Below are positions 1 through 6,515 of a DNA stretch of 9,502 nucleotides, in pieces (positions within the stretch are counted from its first letter, which is position 1; every line of letters begins with the position of its first letter). Below the pieces are notes generated by a model. That model saw only the letters and a list, made by a program, of their open reading frames with translations, ran no database searches and was not told where the DNA came from. The stretch is from CBFGWV01 sp965652545. Its GTDB lineage: Bacteria > Pseudomonadota > Gammaproteobacteria > Competibacterales > Competibacteraceae. The stretch lies in NCBI GenBank assembly GCA_965652545.1, contig CBFGWV010000193.1, forward strand, positions 1 to 9,502. The letters run 5' to 3'. The translations under genes were made by a program, and so were the position numbers.

Positions 1-644
1 ATGACGACTTTCCCCTGGCCGGAGAACTTCAACACGATGCCCTCGCCGCTGGTCACGCTGTTGACCAGGTTGCCGAACAAGCCGCTGCCACCGCCGGCTG
101 TGGCCACGGACAGTTCGTAGTGCAGACGGCTGTCCCAGGCGGTGACGTGGGCGTTGTCGATGATCACGTCCCGCCCGGGCTCCACGTCGAGCACGAACAA
201 GGAGCCGAAACCCGACACCACGAGCTGGCCGTGGCCGCTGGTGTTGAGCACGAAGAACCCCCCGCTGCCGCCGAACAATGCCGTGCCCAGGTTTTGCATT
301 TTGGTGGCGATGTTGACGGTCTCGGTCGCGGCGACGAATGCACCGTCGTTGAGGGTGTATTGGGTCTCGCCGACCTCCAGCAGTTGCAGTGAGCCGGGCA
401 TGACCGGGGACAGCAGGCAGTCGCCGCGTCCGCGTACCGCTTCGATGTGTTGCATGAAGAACGACTCACCGCTGGTGAGGCGGCGCATGAGCGCGCTGCC
501 CAGCCCGCCACGCATTTTGCCCTTGAGGTCCAGGGTGTCCTCCATCATCACCATGGCTCCGGACTCGCAGAAGATCTTGTCGCCCTTATCGAGGCTGGCG
601 TGCAGGAAGGGGTCGATATCGCCGGTGATGGTGAATGTGGGCAT
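1..644 (-). CDS. TIGR00266/AIM24-family protein (3' end outside window)
   Basis: Reading the minus strand from the ATG at 644-642 gives 214 uninterrupted codons up to the window edge, so the C-terminus is missing. The protein starts MPTFTITGDIDPFLHASLDK. It has the glycine-rich beta-strand pattern of the AIM24/TIGR00266 family: an ESGAMVMME segment near residue 30, a KGKMRGGLGSAL-RRLTSGESFF stretch at about 41-63, a LSPVMPGSLQLLEV segment at about 77-90, and a late DNAHVTAWDSRLHYEL block followed by a serine/glycine-rich segment with SGEGIVLKFSGQGKV. The family folds as a beta-roll like the trp RNA-binding attenuation protein. Its biochemical role in bacteria is unsettled; the yeast relative AIM24 is mitochondrial. 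No signal peptide or membrane segment is visible, so a cytoplasmic location is inferred. A GGAG motif (complement of 653-656) lies 8 nt before the ATG and supports this start. Members usually run about 220-260 residues, so only a short tail is probably missing. The gene is divergent from the maltoporin gene. Confidence 0.88.
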   Translation of the reverse strand, partial: MPTFTITGDIDPFLHASLDKGDKIFCESGAMVMMEDTLDLKGKMRGGLGSALMRRLTSGESFFMQHIEAVRGRGDCLLSPVMPGSLQLLEVGETQYTLNDGAFVAATETVNIATKMQNLGTALFGGSGGFFVLNTSGHGQLVVSGFGSLFVLDVEPGRDVIIDNAHVTAWDSRLHYELSVATAGGGSGLFGNLVNSVTSGEGIVLKFSGQGKVV

Positions 645-697
645 CGGGAACGCTCCGTGGTGTCGGTTTTTCAGATGATGCCGGATCGGTGATTGCC

Positions 698-725
698 TTG
701 GCGATATTGCAATTCTTTCTACTGT
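698..725 (+). promoter_or_regulatory. Weak sigma-70-like promoter candidate for the maltoporin gene
   Basis: TTGGCG at 698-703 and TACTGT at 720-725 are separated by 16 nt, in the most AT-rich part of the 243-nt divergent intergenic region. Both boxes match the consensus only partly, so this is a guess from position and composition. A start near 732 would place the downstream inverted repeats and the pyrimidine tract at 794-803 in the maltoporin mRNA leader. Confidence 0.22.
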
Positions 726-728
726 GTC

Positions 729-745
729 AACCGCGACATGCGGTT
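729..745. repeat. Short perfect inverted repeat, possible operator
   Basis: AACCGC at 729-734 and GCGGTT at 740-745 are perfect 6-bp inverted arms around a 5-nt centre (GACAT). The 17-bp dyad lies between the divergent AIM24-family and maltoporin genes, just downstream of the weak promoter candidate. Its size and symmetry would suit a dimeric repressor site or a small hairpin at the 5' end of a transcript. No regulator gene is nearby to support an operator. Confidence 0.3.
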
Positions 746-807
746 CATCTGCCGGGCTAACCGACGAAATCGCCAGACAATACTGCCGCGACACCCTCTC
801 CTCAAAA

Positions 808-837
808 GGGCCGCCATGCACGATGCGTGAGCGGCCC
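808..837 (+). repeat. Strong stem-loop in the maltoporin leader
   Basis: GGGCCGC at 808-814 pairs perfectly with GCGGCCC at 831-837. Inside it, CACG (819-822) pairs with CGTG (826-829) around an ATG loop, giving a stacked two-part hairpin. No U-tract follows, so it is not a normal intrinsic terminator. It ends 50 nt before the maltoporin start and lies between the two complementary arms of the candidate anti-Shine-Dalgarno pairing. Confidence 0.5.
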
Positions 838-873
838 GGACCACCGATTGCGCAGCGATTCGTCCAATCGAGA

Positions 874-880
874 AAGGAGG
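874..880 (+). promoter_or_regulatory. Shine-Dalgarno of the maltoporin gene
   Basis: AAGGAGG lies 7 nt before the ATG at 888. It is a near-perfect match to the 16S rRNA 3' end and fixes the maltoporin start. Bases 877-880 are part of the block that can pair with 794-803. Confidence 0.8.
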
Positions 881-887
881 AGAGGGC

Positions 888-2171
888 ATGACACATGCAA
901 CGACAAGAGGCTGTGTGGCGGCGGCCGTGGCGCTGATGGCGCTGACGGGTACGGGCACGGCCCGTGCCGGAACGCCGGAGTTCACCGGCTATTTCCGTTT
1001 GCCGGCGTTCGCCGAAAACGACCGCGGTGGTGGCCAAGTGTGTTTTGACCTGGCGGGAACGCGGGAGAAGGCCACCGGACGTCTGGGCAACGAGTGCGGC
1101 ACCTACACGGAGCTGAATTTCGGCCTGCCGGTGTACGAGGCCGACAATGGCATCCAGTTCAATTACGACGTCATGCTGGCCTGGTTCCAGCGCAACGCGA
1201 AGGATGCGGCCAGTGGCAATGAGGGTTCGAACACCACCGGTACGATCTTCAAGCAGAACTTCGCATCGGTGACCGGTTTCGGCGGCTGGCTGGAGGGATC
1301 GGAATTGTGGATGGGTAAGCGCTACTACCGGCGCCAGGACATCCATGCCATGGACTGGTATTACATCGGCAACGATGCGGTGCAGGGCTTCGGTATCCAG
1401 GACATCGACGTGGGTCTGGGCAAGTTCAGCGCGGCGGTGTTGTACAAGGACAATTCCGACGATTCCAGCGAATCCGGTCGCGACCTGCGGCTGGACTGGA
1501 GCAACATTCCGGTCAATACCAACGGCGAGTTGGAATTCATCGCCATCGCCCGCGACGCCGACCAGAGCGACAGCACACCCGAGCAGGCCGAGGACGGGTT
1601 CGAGTTCACCGTCCAGCACACGCAGAAGGACTTGTGGGGCGGCTTCAACAAGTTCGCCGTGCAGTACGGCCGTGGCGCGGCCGGCGGTTCGGGCCTGGGT
1701 GGGCAGTTCAACTTCACTACCGACGACACCGAGACCTTCCGTATCGTCGATCACCTGGTCATCGCCCCCAACGAGAACTTCTCCTCGTTCTTCGCCTTCG
1801 TGCATGAGATCAACGAGGTGGGCGGCGAGGAGGACCAATGGACCACCTTGCTGGCACGACCGATGGTGCATTGGAACAAGTACATCAGCAGCGAGATGGA
1901 AATCAGCACCAGCCGGGTGAAGTACGGCACCGGCGATCTGGCGGTGGGTGAGACGGGCAAGTTGAACAAAGTCACCCTCGCCCCCCTGGTGCTGCGCGCC
2001 GGTACCGGCCCGTGGGCCCGGCCGGAGCTGCGCTTCTTCGTCACCTGGGCGGATTGGAACGACGCGGCCAACACGCGTGCCGGCGGCAACATCGTCGATG
2101 GCAGCGACTACCTGGCCAACAACGCCACCAGCGGCTACACCATCGGCGCCCAGGTCGAGGCTTGGTGGTGA
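888..2171 (+). CDS. lamB: Maltoporin, LamB-family outer-membrane sugar porin
   Basis: A 427-residue protein with a Sec signal peptide (hydrophobic core about 9-22, cleavage predicted after ARA at residue 27). The mature part matches LamB throughout. It has C52 and C70, equivalent to the disulfide pair of E. coli LamB, in the QVCFDL and RLGNECGTYTEL blocks. It also has the GSELWMGKRYYRRQDIHAMD segment, the QHTQKDLWGGFNKFAVQYG segment, a WARPELRFFVTWADW strand and a C-terminal IGAQVEAWW ending in the aromatic residue needed for BAM insertion. By eye, several greasy-slide aromatics are kept: Y35, Y73, W376 and W426. LamB proteins form trimeric 18-stranded barrels that pass maltodextrins by facilitated diffusion. 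Length is close to the 446 residues of E. coli LamB. No maltose ABC, glycosidase or MalT-box sequence is visible nearby, and the next genes encode an RND system, so the true substrate is uncertain. The symbol is given by family resemblance. Start is fixed by a strong Shine-Dalgarno. Confidence 0.93.
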   Translation: MTHATTRGCVAAAVALMALTGTGTARAGTPEFTGYFRLPAFAENDRGGGQVCFDLAGTREKATGRLGNECGTYTELNFGLPVYEADNGIQFNYDVMLAWFQRNAKDAASGNEGSNTTGTIFKQNFASVTGFGGWLEGSELWMGKRYYRRQDIHAMDWYYIGNDAVQGFGIQDIDVGLGKFSAAVLYKDNSDDSSESGRDLRLDWSNIPVNTNGELEFIAIARDADQSDSTPEQAEDGFEFTVQHTQKDLWGGFNKFAVQYGRGAAGGSGLGGQFNFTTDDTETFRIVDHLVIAPNENFSSFFAFVHEINEVGGEEDQWTTLLARPMVHWNKYISSEMEISTSRVKYGTGDLAVGETGKLNKVTLAPLVLRAGTGPWARPELRFFVTWADWNDAANTRAGGNIVDGSDYLANNATSGYTIGAQVEAWW

Positions 2172-2183
2172 GTTGAAGCCTAC

Positions 2184-2210
2184 GGCACCGTAGCCGCCGC
2201 CTGCGGTGCC
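2184..2210 (+). terminator. Hairpin after the maltoporin gene, possible weak terminator or attenuator
   Basis: GGCACCG at 2184-2190 pairs with CGGTGCC at 2204-2210. The stem extends inward by U-G, A-U and G-C pairs to about 10 bp around a 7-nt loop (CCGCCGC). It begins 12 nt after the maltoporin stop. Only a broken pyrimidine run follows (CTTTGTCTCTTG), so intrinsic termination would be weak. The stem may instead protect the porin mRNA 3' end or partly separate porin expression from the pump genes. Confidence 0.45.
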
Positions 2211-2289
2211 TCCCATCGCTTTGTCTCTTGCCAAGCGCCCGATCCTCGCTCAGATTCCGTCGGCGCGTTGCACCAGACGGGGTGGACAG

Positions 2290-3330
2290 GTGTCGATCGA
2301 GGGCGAGGTCAGCAATGGATTGAAAAGCGCGGCGGTTGCCGTGTTGTTGTTCGTCGCCGCGACGGGGGGATTGCGCGCCGAGCCGGCGGTGGTGGTGCGT
2401 ACCCAGGCCTTGGGCACGCTCACTGAACCCTTGGTGCTGAGTGCGCCGGCCAATGTCGTCAGCCTGGCGGACAGCCGCTTGAGCGTGGAGTTGACCGCCC
2501 GTCTGGACAGCCTGCCGGTGCGGGTCGGCGAGACCGTCGACGCCGGCACGGTGCTGGCCCGTCTGGATTGCAGCCGCTACGCCTGGACTCGGCGTCAACT
2601 GGCCGCGCAATTGGACGCCCTCGATGCCCGTCATCGCAACGCCTTGCGTCAGCGTGAGCGGGCCCGTTCCTTGCAGCGCCAGCGCACCCTGGCCGATGAG
2701 GTGGTCGACGAGCGCGAGACCGCGGCCGAAGACCTCGCCGCCCAGATCGAGGCACAGCAGGCCGCACTCGCGCTGGCGCGCAGGGACGAGGCTCTCTGCG
2801 TGGTCGAGGCGCCGTTCGCCGGGGTGATCGTGGAGCGCTACGCCTCGGAGGGCGAGCTGCTCAACCCGGGCACGCCGCTGCTGCGTCTGCTGGACACCGG
2901 GCGCACGGAGGTTTCCGCGCATGTCCTGGAGGCCGATGTCGACAGCCTGGCCAGGGATGGTGCGCTGTACTTTCGGGCCACCACGGGGCCGGTCTACGCG
3001 GTGACCATCCGCAGCCTGCCACCGGTGGTGGATGCCGTGACCGGTACCCGCGAGGTGCGGCTGGGGTTCAGTGATGCGCGTCCGCCGGTCGGCAGCCGCG
3101 GGCGGCTGGAGTGGAGCGCCGGGCCGGCGCTCCCGGCTGCCTACCTGGTGCGTCGTGACGGTGCTGTCGGCGTGCTCGCGGCGATGCAAGGCCATGCCCG
3201 CTTCGTGCCCATTCCCGGTGCGCTGGAGGGGCAGCCGGCTCTGGTCGCGGCGTTGGATGTCACGCTGCCGGTGATCGTCGAGGGTCGGCTCGGTCTGTCC
3301 GATGGCGATGCCATCACCCTGGGCGATTGA
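2290..3330 (+). CDS. RND efflux periplasmic adaptor subunit (membrane fusion protein)
   Basis: From GTG 2290 the protein has 346 residues. A signal peptide (hydrophobic SAAVAVLLFVAATGG, cleavage likely after LRA at residue 30) sends it to the periplasm. It has no lipobox Cys. Domains in order: first lipoyl half at about 62-94 (ending VRVGETVDAGTVLARLD), a short charged alpha-helical hairpin at about 97-165, second lipoyl half at about 168-202 (VVEAPFAGVIVERYASEGEL), a beta-barrel at about 205-275 and a membrane-proximal domain to the end. This is the classic adaptor layout that joins an RND permease to an outer-membrane channel. The stop is 10 nt before the permease start, so the two are surely co-expressed. 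The start is uncertain. GTG 2206 would overlap the upstream hairpin, GTG 2290 has a GGGGTGG just upstream, and TTG 2320 would give the neatest signal peptide (MKSAAVAVLL) with GAGG at 2305-2308. Substrate cannot be read from the sequence. Confidence 0.88.
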   Translation: MSIEGEVSNGLKSAAVAVLLFVAATGGLRAEPAVVVRTQALGTLTEPLVLSAPANVVSLADSRLSVELTARLDSLPVRVGETVDAGTVLARLDCSRYAWTRRQLAAQLDALDARHRNALRQRERARSLQRQRTLADEVVDERETAAEDLAAQIEAQQAALALARRDEALCVVEAPFAGVIVERYASEGELLNPGTPLLRLLDTGRTEVSAHVLEADVDSLARDGALYFRATTGPVYAVTIRSLPPVVDAVTGTREVRLGFSDARPPVGSRGRLEWSAGPALPAAYLVRRDGAVGVLAAMQGHARFVPIPGALEGQPALVAALDVTLPVIVEGRLGLSDGDAITLGD

Positions 3331-3340
3331 GACGGCCGCG

Positions 3341-6300
3341 ATGCTGGAGCGCCTGCTGTCCAACCATGTGCTGGCCAACTTGACGTTTGCCGTCGTCCTG
3401 GTGATCGGCACCCTGGCCTATGTGGATCTGCCGCGCCAGCAGGACCCGACGATCAACTTCAATTGGATCGACATCACGACGTTCTTTCCCGGCGCCTCCG
3501 CGGCGGATGTCGAAAAACAGGTTACCGACATCCTGGAGGAGGCCGTAGCCAAGCTGTCGGATGTCCGCTTTGTCTCCAGCACCAGCCGTGAGGGGGTCTC
3601 CAGCATCCTGGTGCGTTTCCAGGATATCGATGGCGCGACCTTCGACAAGCGGGTCAATGACCTGCGCCGCGAGATCCAGAACAAGGAAGGCGAATTACCG
3701 GCGGCTGTGGAGACGCCGGCCATTTTCGAGGTCACCTCGGCCAACGCCTTTCCCACCGCCACCCTGGTGATCACCGGGCCGGCCGACGACGAAAACCTGC
3801 GCCGCCAGGCCGATGCGGTGCGCAAGGACCTGGAGCGCATGGCCGGCGTGGACAGTGTCATGCCGGTGGGGTTGCGCGACCCCGAGCTGCAGGTGCTGTT
3901 CGACCCGCAGCGGCTGGAGACGCTGGGGCTGTCACCGGCGCAACTCGCCGACACGGTCAGCGCCTACTACCGCGATGTCTCCGCCGGCACCGTCCAGGTC
4001 CGCGACGAGAGCTGGCTGGTGCGCTTGAGCGGCGCGCATGCCGACCCGGCCCATCTGGCCCGCCTGCCGGTGACCACCGCCAGCGGCGAGGTGGCGTTGG
4101 GCAGCCTCGCCGAGGTGGTCCGCGGCCGCAAGAAAGCCGACAACGTGGTGCACTTCGATGGCCGTCCGGCCATCCTGCTGGGCATCACCAAGCAAGGCGA
4201 CACCAACCTGCTCGAACTGGTCGGGCGGGTGACCGCCTATGTGCAGACGCGCAATGCCGTCAGCGCCGGCACCGGTGTCCGCCTGGTGCTGGTCGACGAC
4301 CAGACCGAGATCACCCGCAACGCCTTGTCGCTGATGCAGAACAACGCCGTGGTCGGGCTGGCGATGGTGCTCGTAGTGAGCTGGCTGTTCCTCGGCGGGC
4401 CGATCGCCTTGCTCACCTGTATCGGTATTCCGTTCATTCTGGCCGGTACCTTCTGGACGCTCTCGCTGATGGACCAGACGCTCAATGTCACTGTTCTTCT
4501 GGGCGTGGTCATCGCACTGGGCATGCTGGTGGATGATGCCGTGGTGGTGGTCGAGGCGGTCTTCTACCGTTTGCAGCGCGGCTATGACGCGGTCACGGCC
4601 ACCGTGGATGCCTTGCGCGAGGTGGCCGCCCCCGTGCTGACCGCGGTGCTGACTACCGTGGCGGCGTTTCTGCCGTTGATGCTCATGCCTGGCATCCTGG
4701 GTAAGTTCATGCGCGTGGTGCCGCTGGTGGTGTCGGTGGCCTTGGTGATCAGCCTGATCGAGGCGTTCTGGATGCTGCCGGCCCATGTGAGCGCCGCGCG
4801 GGTGGATGTGCGCGGCACCAGCGGCAGCCGGCGGCGGCGCATTCGCTTTCTGGCCGCGGTGCGCCGCGGCTACACCCGGATCCTGCTGCGCGTGTTGCGT
4901 TACCCCAAGACGACCTTGCTCGGCTGCATGCTGATGATGACCGCCGCTGGTGGGGCGGTGGCCGCTGGGATGATCCGATTCGATTTCTTCGCCAGCGACC
5001 CGCTGCGCCTGTTCTACGTCAATATCGAGATGCCCACCGGCACGCCGTTGACGGCCACCCTTGAAAAGACGCTCGCGGTGGAGCGTAAGGTGCGCTCGCA
5101 CTTGACGCTGGAGGAGACACGGGCGGTGGTCAGCTATGCCGGTCAGGCGTTCACCGACACCGCGCCGCAGTTCGGCGACCAATACGGCCAAGTGATGGTG
5201 GGCTTGCGCCCGGCGCGCGAGGGCTTGCGCGGTGTGGATGCGGTCATCGACAGCCTGCGCGCCGATGTCGAGGCCACGCAGGGGGCACGGGTGACGGTAT
5301 TGCGCCTTGCCGGCGGGCCGCCCAGCGGGAAGCCCATCAGCATCAAGGTGCGCGGCGATACGTTCGACGAACTGCGTGCCGCGGCGGCTGAACTCAAGGC
5401 CGTCATGGCGACGGTCCCCGGCGTTCGCGACATAGGCGACGACGATGTCGATGGGCTCATGGAGCTGCGCCTGGAGCTGGATCTGGCGGCCGTGCACAAG
5501 GCCGGTGTGGACCCGCAGGAAGTCGCGCGCAATCTCGCCTTGCTGGTCGACGGGCTGGTCGGCGCCAGCCTCCAGGACCGCGGCGAGACCGTGGACGTGC
5601 GGGTGCGCGCACGGCCGGAAAACCTGACCGGCCTGGACCAGTTGCTGCGCGTGACCTTGCCCGTGCCGGGCGGCGGCCGCATCGCATTGTCGGAGCTGAC
5701 GCAACAGACGCGCGGGCGCGGGCAGGGCAGCATCCGCCATTACGACTTCCGCCGCGCCATCACCGTGGAGGCCGATATCGCGCGCGAGATCACCGACACC
5801 GTGGCCGCCAACGCGGCCATCCTCACCGCCTGGGACCGGCTGCGCGAGCGCTACCCGAACATCGACCTGGACTTCTCCGGTGAGCTCGACGACATCCAGG
5901 AGAGCCTGGATGCCATCGGTGTGTTGTTCCTGTTCGGTCTGGGGCTGATCTACCTGATTCTCGGTACTCAGTTCCGCAGTTATCTGCAACCGCTGATGAT
6001 CCTGGCCACCGTGCCGCTGGCCATCACCGGCGTGGTCCTGGGGCTGCTGGTGACCGGTAACCCGCTGAGCCTGTTCACCTTGTACGGTGTGGTCGCCCTG
6101 GCCGGAATCGCGGTCAATTCGGCCATCGTGTTGATCAGCGCGGCCAACGACCGTCTAGCCCTGGGCATGTCCGTGCTGCACGCCACGGTGTATGCCGCCC
6201 GCCGCCGGGTCATACCCATCCTCATCACCTCACTGACGACCATCGCCGGCCTGTTTTCCCTGGCCACCGGCCTGGCCGGGCATTCGCTCATCTGGGGGCC

Positions 6301-6481
6301 GGTGGCGACCAGCATCGTCTCCGGGCTGGCGTTCTCCACCGTGTTGACCTTGCTGGTGATCCCCATCGTGTATCGCCTGAGCATGCGTCGGGCGGGCAGG
6401 CACTCGTCCGAGCCGTGGCATAGACTCAGGTTGGGGCGGGTCTTGGGAGGGCGCGCAAGTGGCGATCACCCACCGACGTGA
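3341..6481 (+). CDS. RND-family efflux transporter permease subunit
   Basis: A 1046-residue inner-membrane protein of the usual RND length. TM1 is at about 9-29, the first large periplasmic loop at about 30-330, TM2-6 at about 335-480, TM7 at about 521-545, the second large loop at about 550-855 and TM8-12 at about 857-1012, with a charged cytoplasmic tail. TM4 has GMLVDDAVVVVEA, with D398 and D399 at the places of AcrB D407 and D408. TM11 has RVIPILITSL, where R956 and T963 match AcrB R971 and T978. The TM10 lysine (AcrB K940) is replaced by N926 in GIAVNSAIVL. These residues carry the proton relay in characterised pumps, so proton-driven export is expected. Substrates may be drugs, lipids, metals or other compounds. 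ATG 3341 is chosen because it puts MLERLLSNHVLANLTF right before TM1, as in relatives; an ATG at 3302 would overlap the adaptor and add a non-family extension. No outer-membrane factor gene is in view. Confidence 0.94.
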   Translation: MLERLLSNHVLANLTFAVVLVIGTLAYVDLPRQQDPTINFNWIDITTFFPGASAADVEKQVTDILEEAVAKLSDVRFVSSTSREGVSSILVRFQDIDGATFDKRVNDLRREIQNKEGELPAAVETPAIFEVTSANAFPTATLVITGPADDENLRRQADAVRKDLERMAGVDSVMPVGLRDPELQVLFDPQRLETLGLSPAQLADTVSAYYRDVSAGTVQVRDESWLVRLSGAHADPAHLARLPVTTASGEVALGSLAEVVRGRKKADNVVHFDGRPAILLGITKQGDTNLLELVGRVTAYVQTRNAVSAGTGVRLVLVDDQTEITRNALSLMQNNAVVGLAMVLVVSWLFLGGPIALLTCIGIPFILAGTFWTLSLMDQTLNVTVLLGVVIALGMLVDDAVVVVEAVFYRLQRGYDAVTATVDALREVAAPVLTAVLTTVAAFLPLMLMPGILGKFMRVVPLVVSVALVISLIEAFWMLPAHVSAARVDVRGTSGSRRRRIRFLAAVRRGYTRILLRVLRYPKTTLLGCMLMMTAAGGAVAAGMIRFDFFASDPLRLFYVNIEMPTGTPLTATLEKTLAVERKVRSHLTLEETRAVVSYAGQAFTDTAPQFGDQYGQVMVGLRPAREGLRGVDAVIDSLRADVEATQGARVTVLRLAGGPPSGKPISIKVRGDTFDELRAAAAELKAVMATVPGVRDIGDDDVDGLMELRLELDLAAVHKAGVDPQEVARNLALLVDGLVGASLQDRGETVDVRVRARPENLTGLDQLLRVTLPVPGGGRIALSELTQQTRGRGQGSIRHYDFRRAITVEADIAREITDTVAANAAILTAWDRLRERYPNIDLDFSGELDDIQESLDAIGVLFLFGLGLIYLILGTQFRSYLQPLMILATVPLAITGVVLGLLVTGNPLSLFTLYGVVALAGIAVNSAIVLISAANDRLALGMSVLHATVYAARRRVIPILITSLTTIAGLFSLATGLAGHSLIWGPVATSIVSGLAFSTVLTLLVIPIVYRLSMRRAGRHSSEPWHRLRLGRVLGGRASGDHPPT

Positions 6482-6491
6482 GGGGGAACGG

Positions 6492-6515
6492 ATGTGCACG
6501 GGGCCGGCGGGATGA
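6492..6515 (+). other. Seven-codon leader ORF overlapping the kinase start
   Basis: ATG at 6492 lies 5 nt after a GAGGGGG Shine-Dalgarno-like run (6480-6486) and opens a 7-codon frame, MCTGPAG, ending at TGA 6513-6515. This frame is +1 or -1 to the kinase. Its ATG overlaps the kinase GTG (6494), and its stop overlaps an in-frame kinase ATG (6512-6514) as ATGA, the standard arrangement for translational coupling. The overlap is seen directly; whether ribosomes use this ORF is unknown. Confidence 0.3.

Larger units (their letters stand above)
794..886 (+). promoter_or_regulatory. Candidate anti-Shine-Dalgarno leader element of the maltoporin gene
   Basis: The 10-nt tract CCCTCTCCTC at 794-803 is the exact reverse complement of GAGGAGAGGG at 877-886. 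That stretch covers most of the maltoporin Shine-Dalgarno sequence and its spacer up to 1 nt before the start codon. Pairing in the mRNA would give a 10-bp, mostly G-C helix that closes off the ribosome binding site, with the strong stem-loop at 808-837 stacked inside. Such a structure could make translation conditional on temperature, a ligand, a small RNA or a protein. The complementarity is seen directly; the regulatory role is inferred and requires transcription to start upstream of about 794. No known riboswitch class is recognised. Confidence 0.45.

Noticed and set aside
142..678. 178-codon plus-strand frame opposite the AIM24-family gene
   Set aside because: The minus-strand reading gives a clear family match with a Shine-Dalgarno; this plus frame has no domain-like features.
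645..887. MalT-box (GGGGATGAGG-type) control of the maltoporin
   Set aside because: The purine-rich run near 874-886 only resembles it and is better explained as the Shine-Dalgarno. No real MalT-box array is present.
3302..3340. Upstream ATG extending the permease N-terminus by 13 residues
   Set aside because: The extension overlaps the adaptor coding end and is not family-like. ATG 3341 places the N-terminus directly before TM1.
2041..3411. 456-codon minus-strand frame across the maltoporin end, adaptor and permease start
   Set aside because: It crosses two gene boundaries opposite well-supported genes and has low-complexity R/H/G/Q composition. It is a shadow.
3932..5989. Very long open frame (685 codons) antisense to the RND permease gene
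   Set aside because: It is rich in H, Q, R and G with no recognisable domain, and it mirrors a strongly conserved RND gene. Long antisense frames are expected opposite GC-rich coding DNA.
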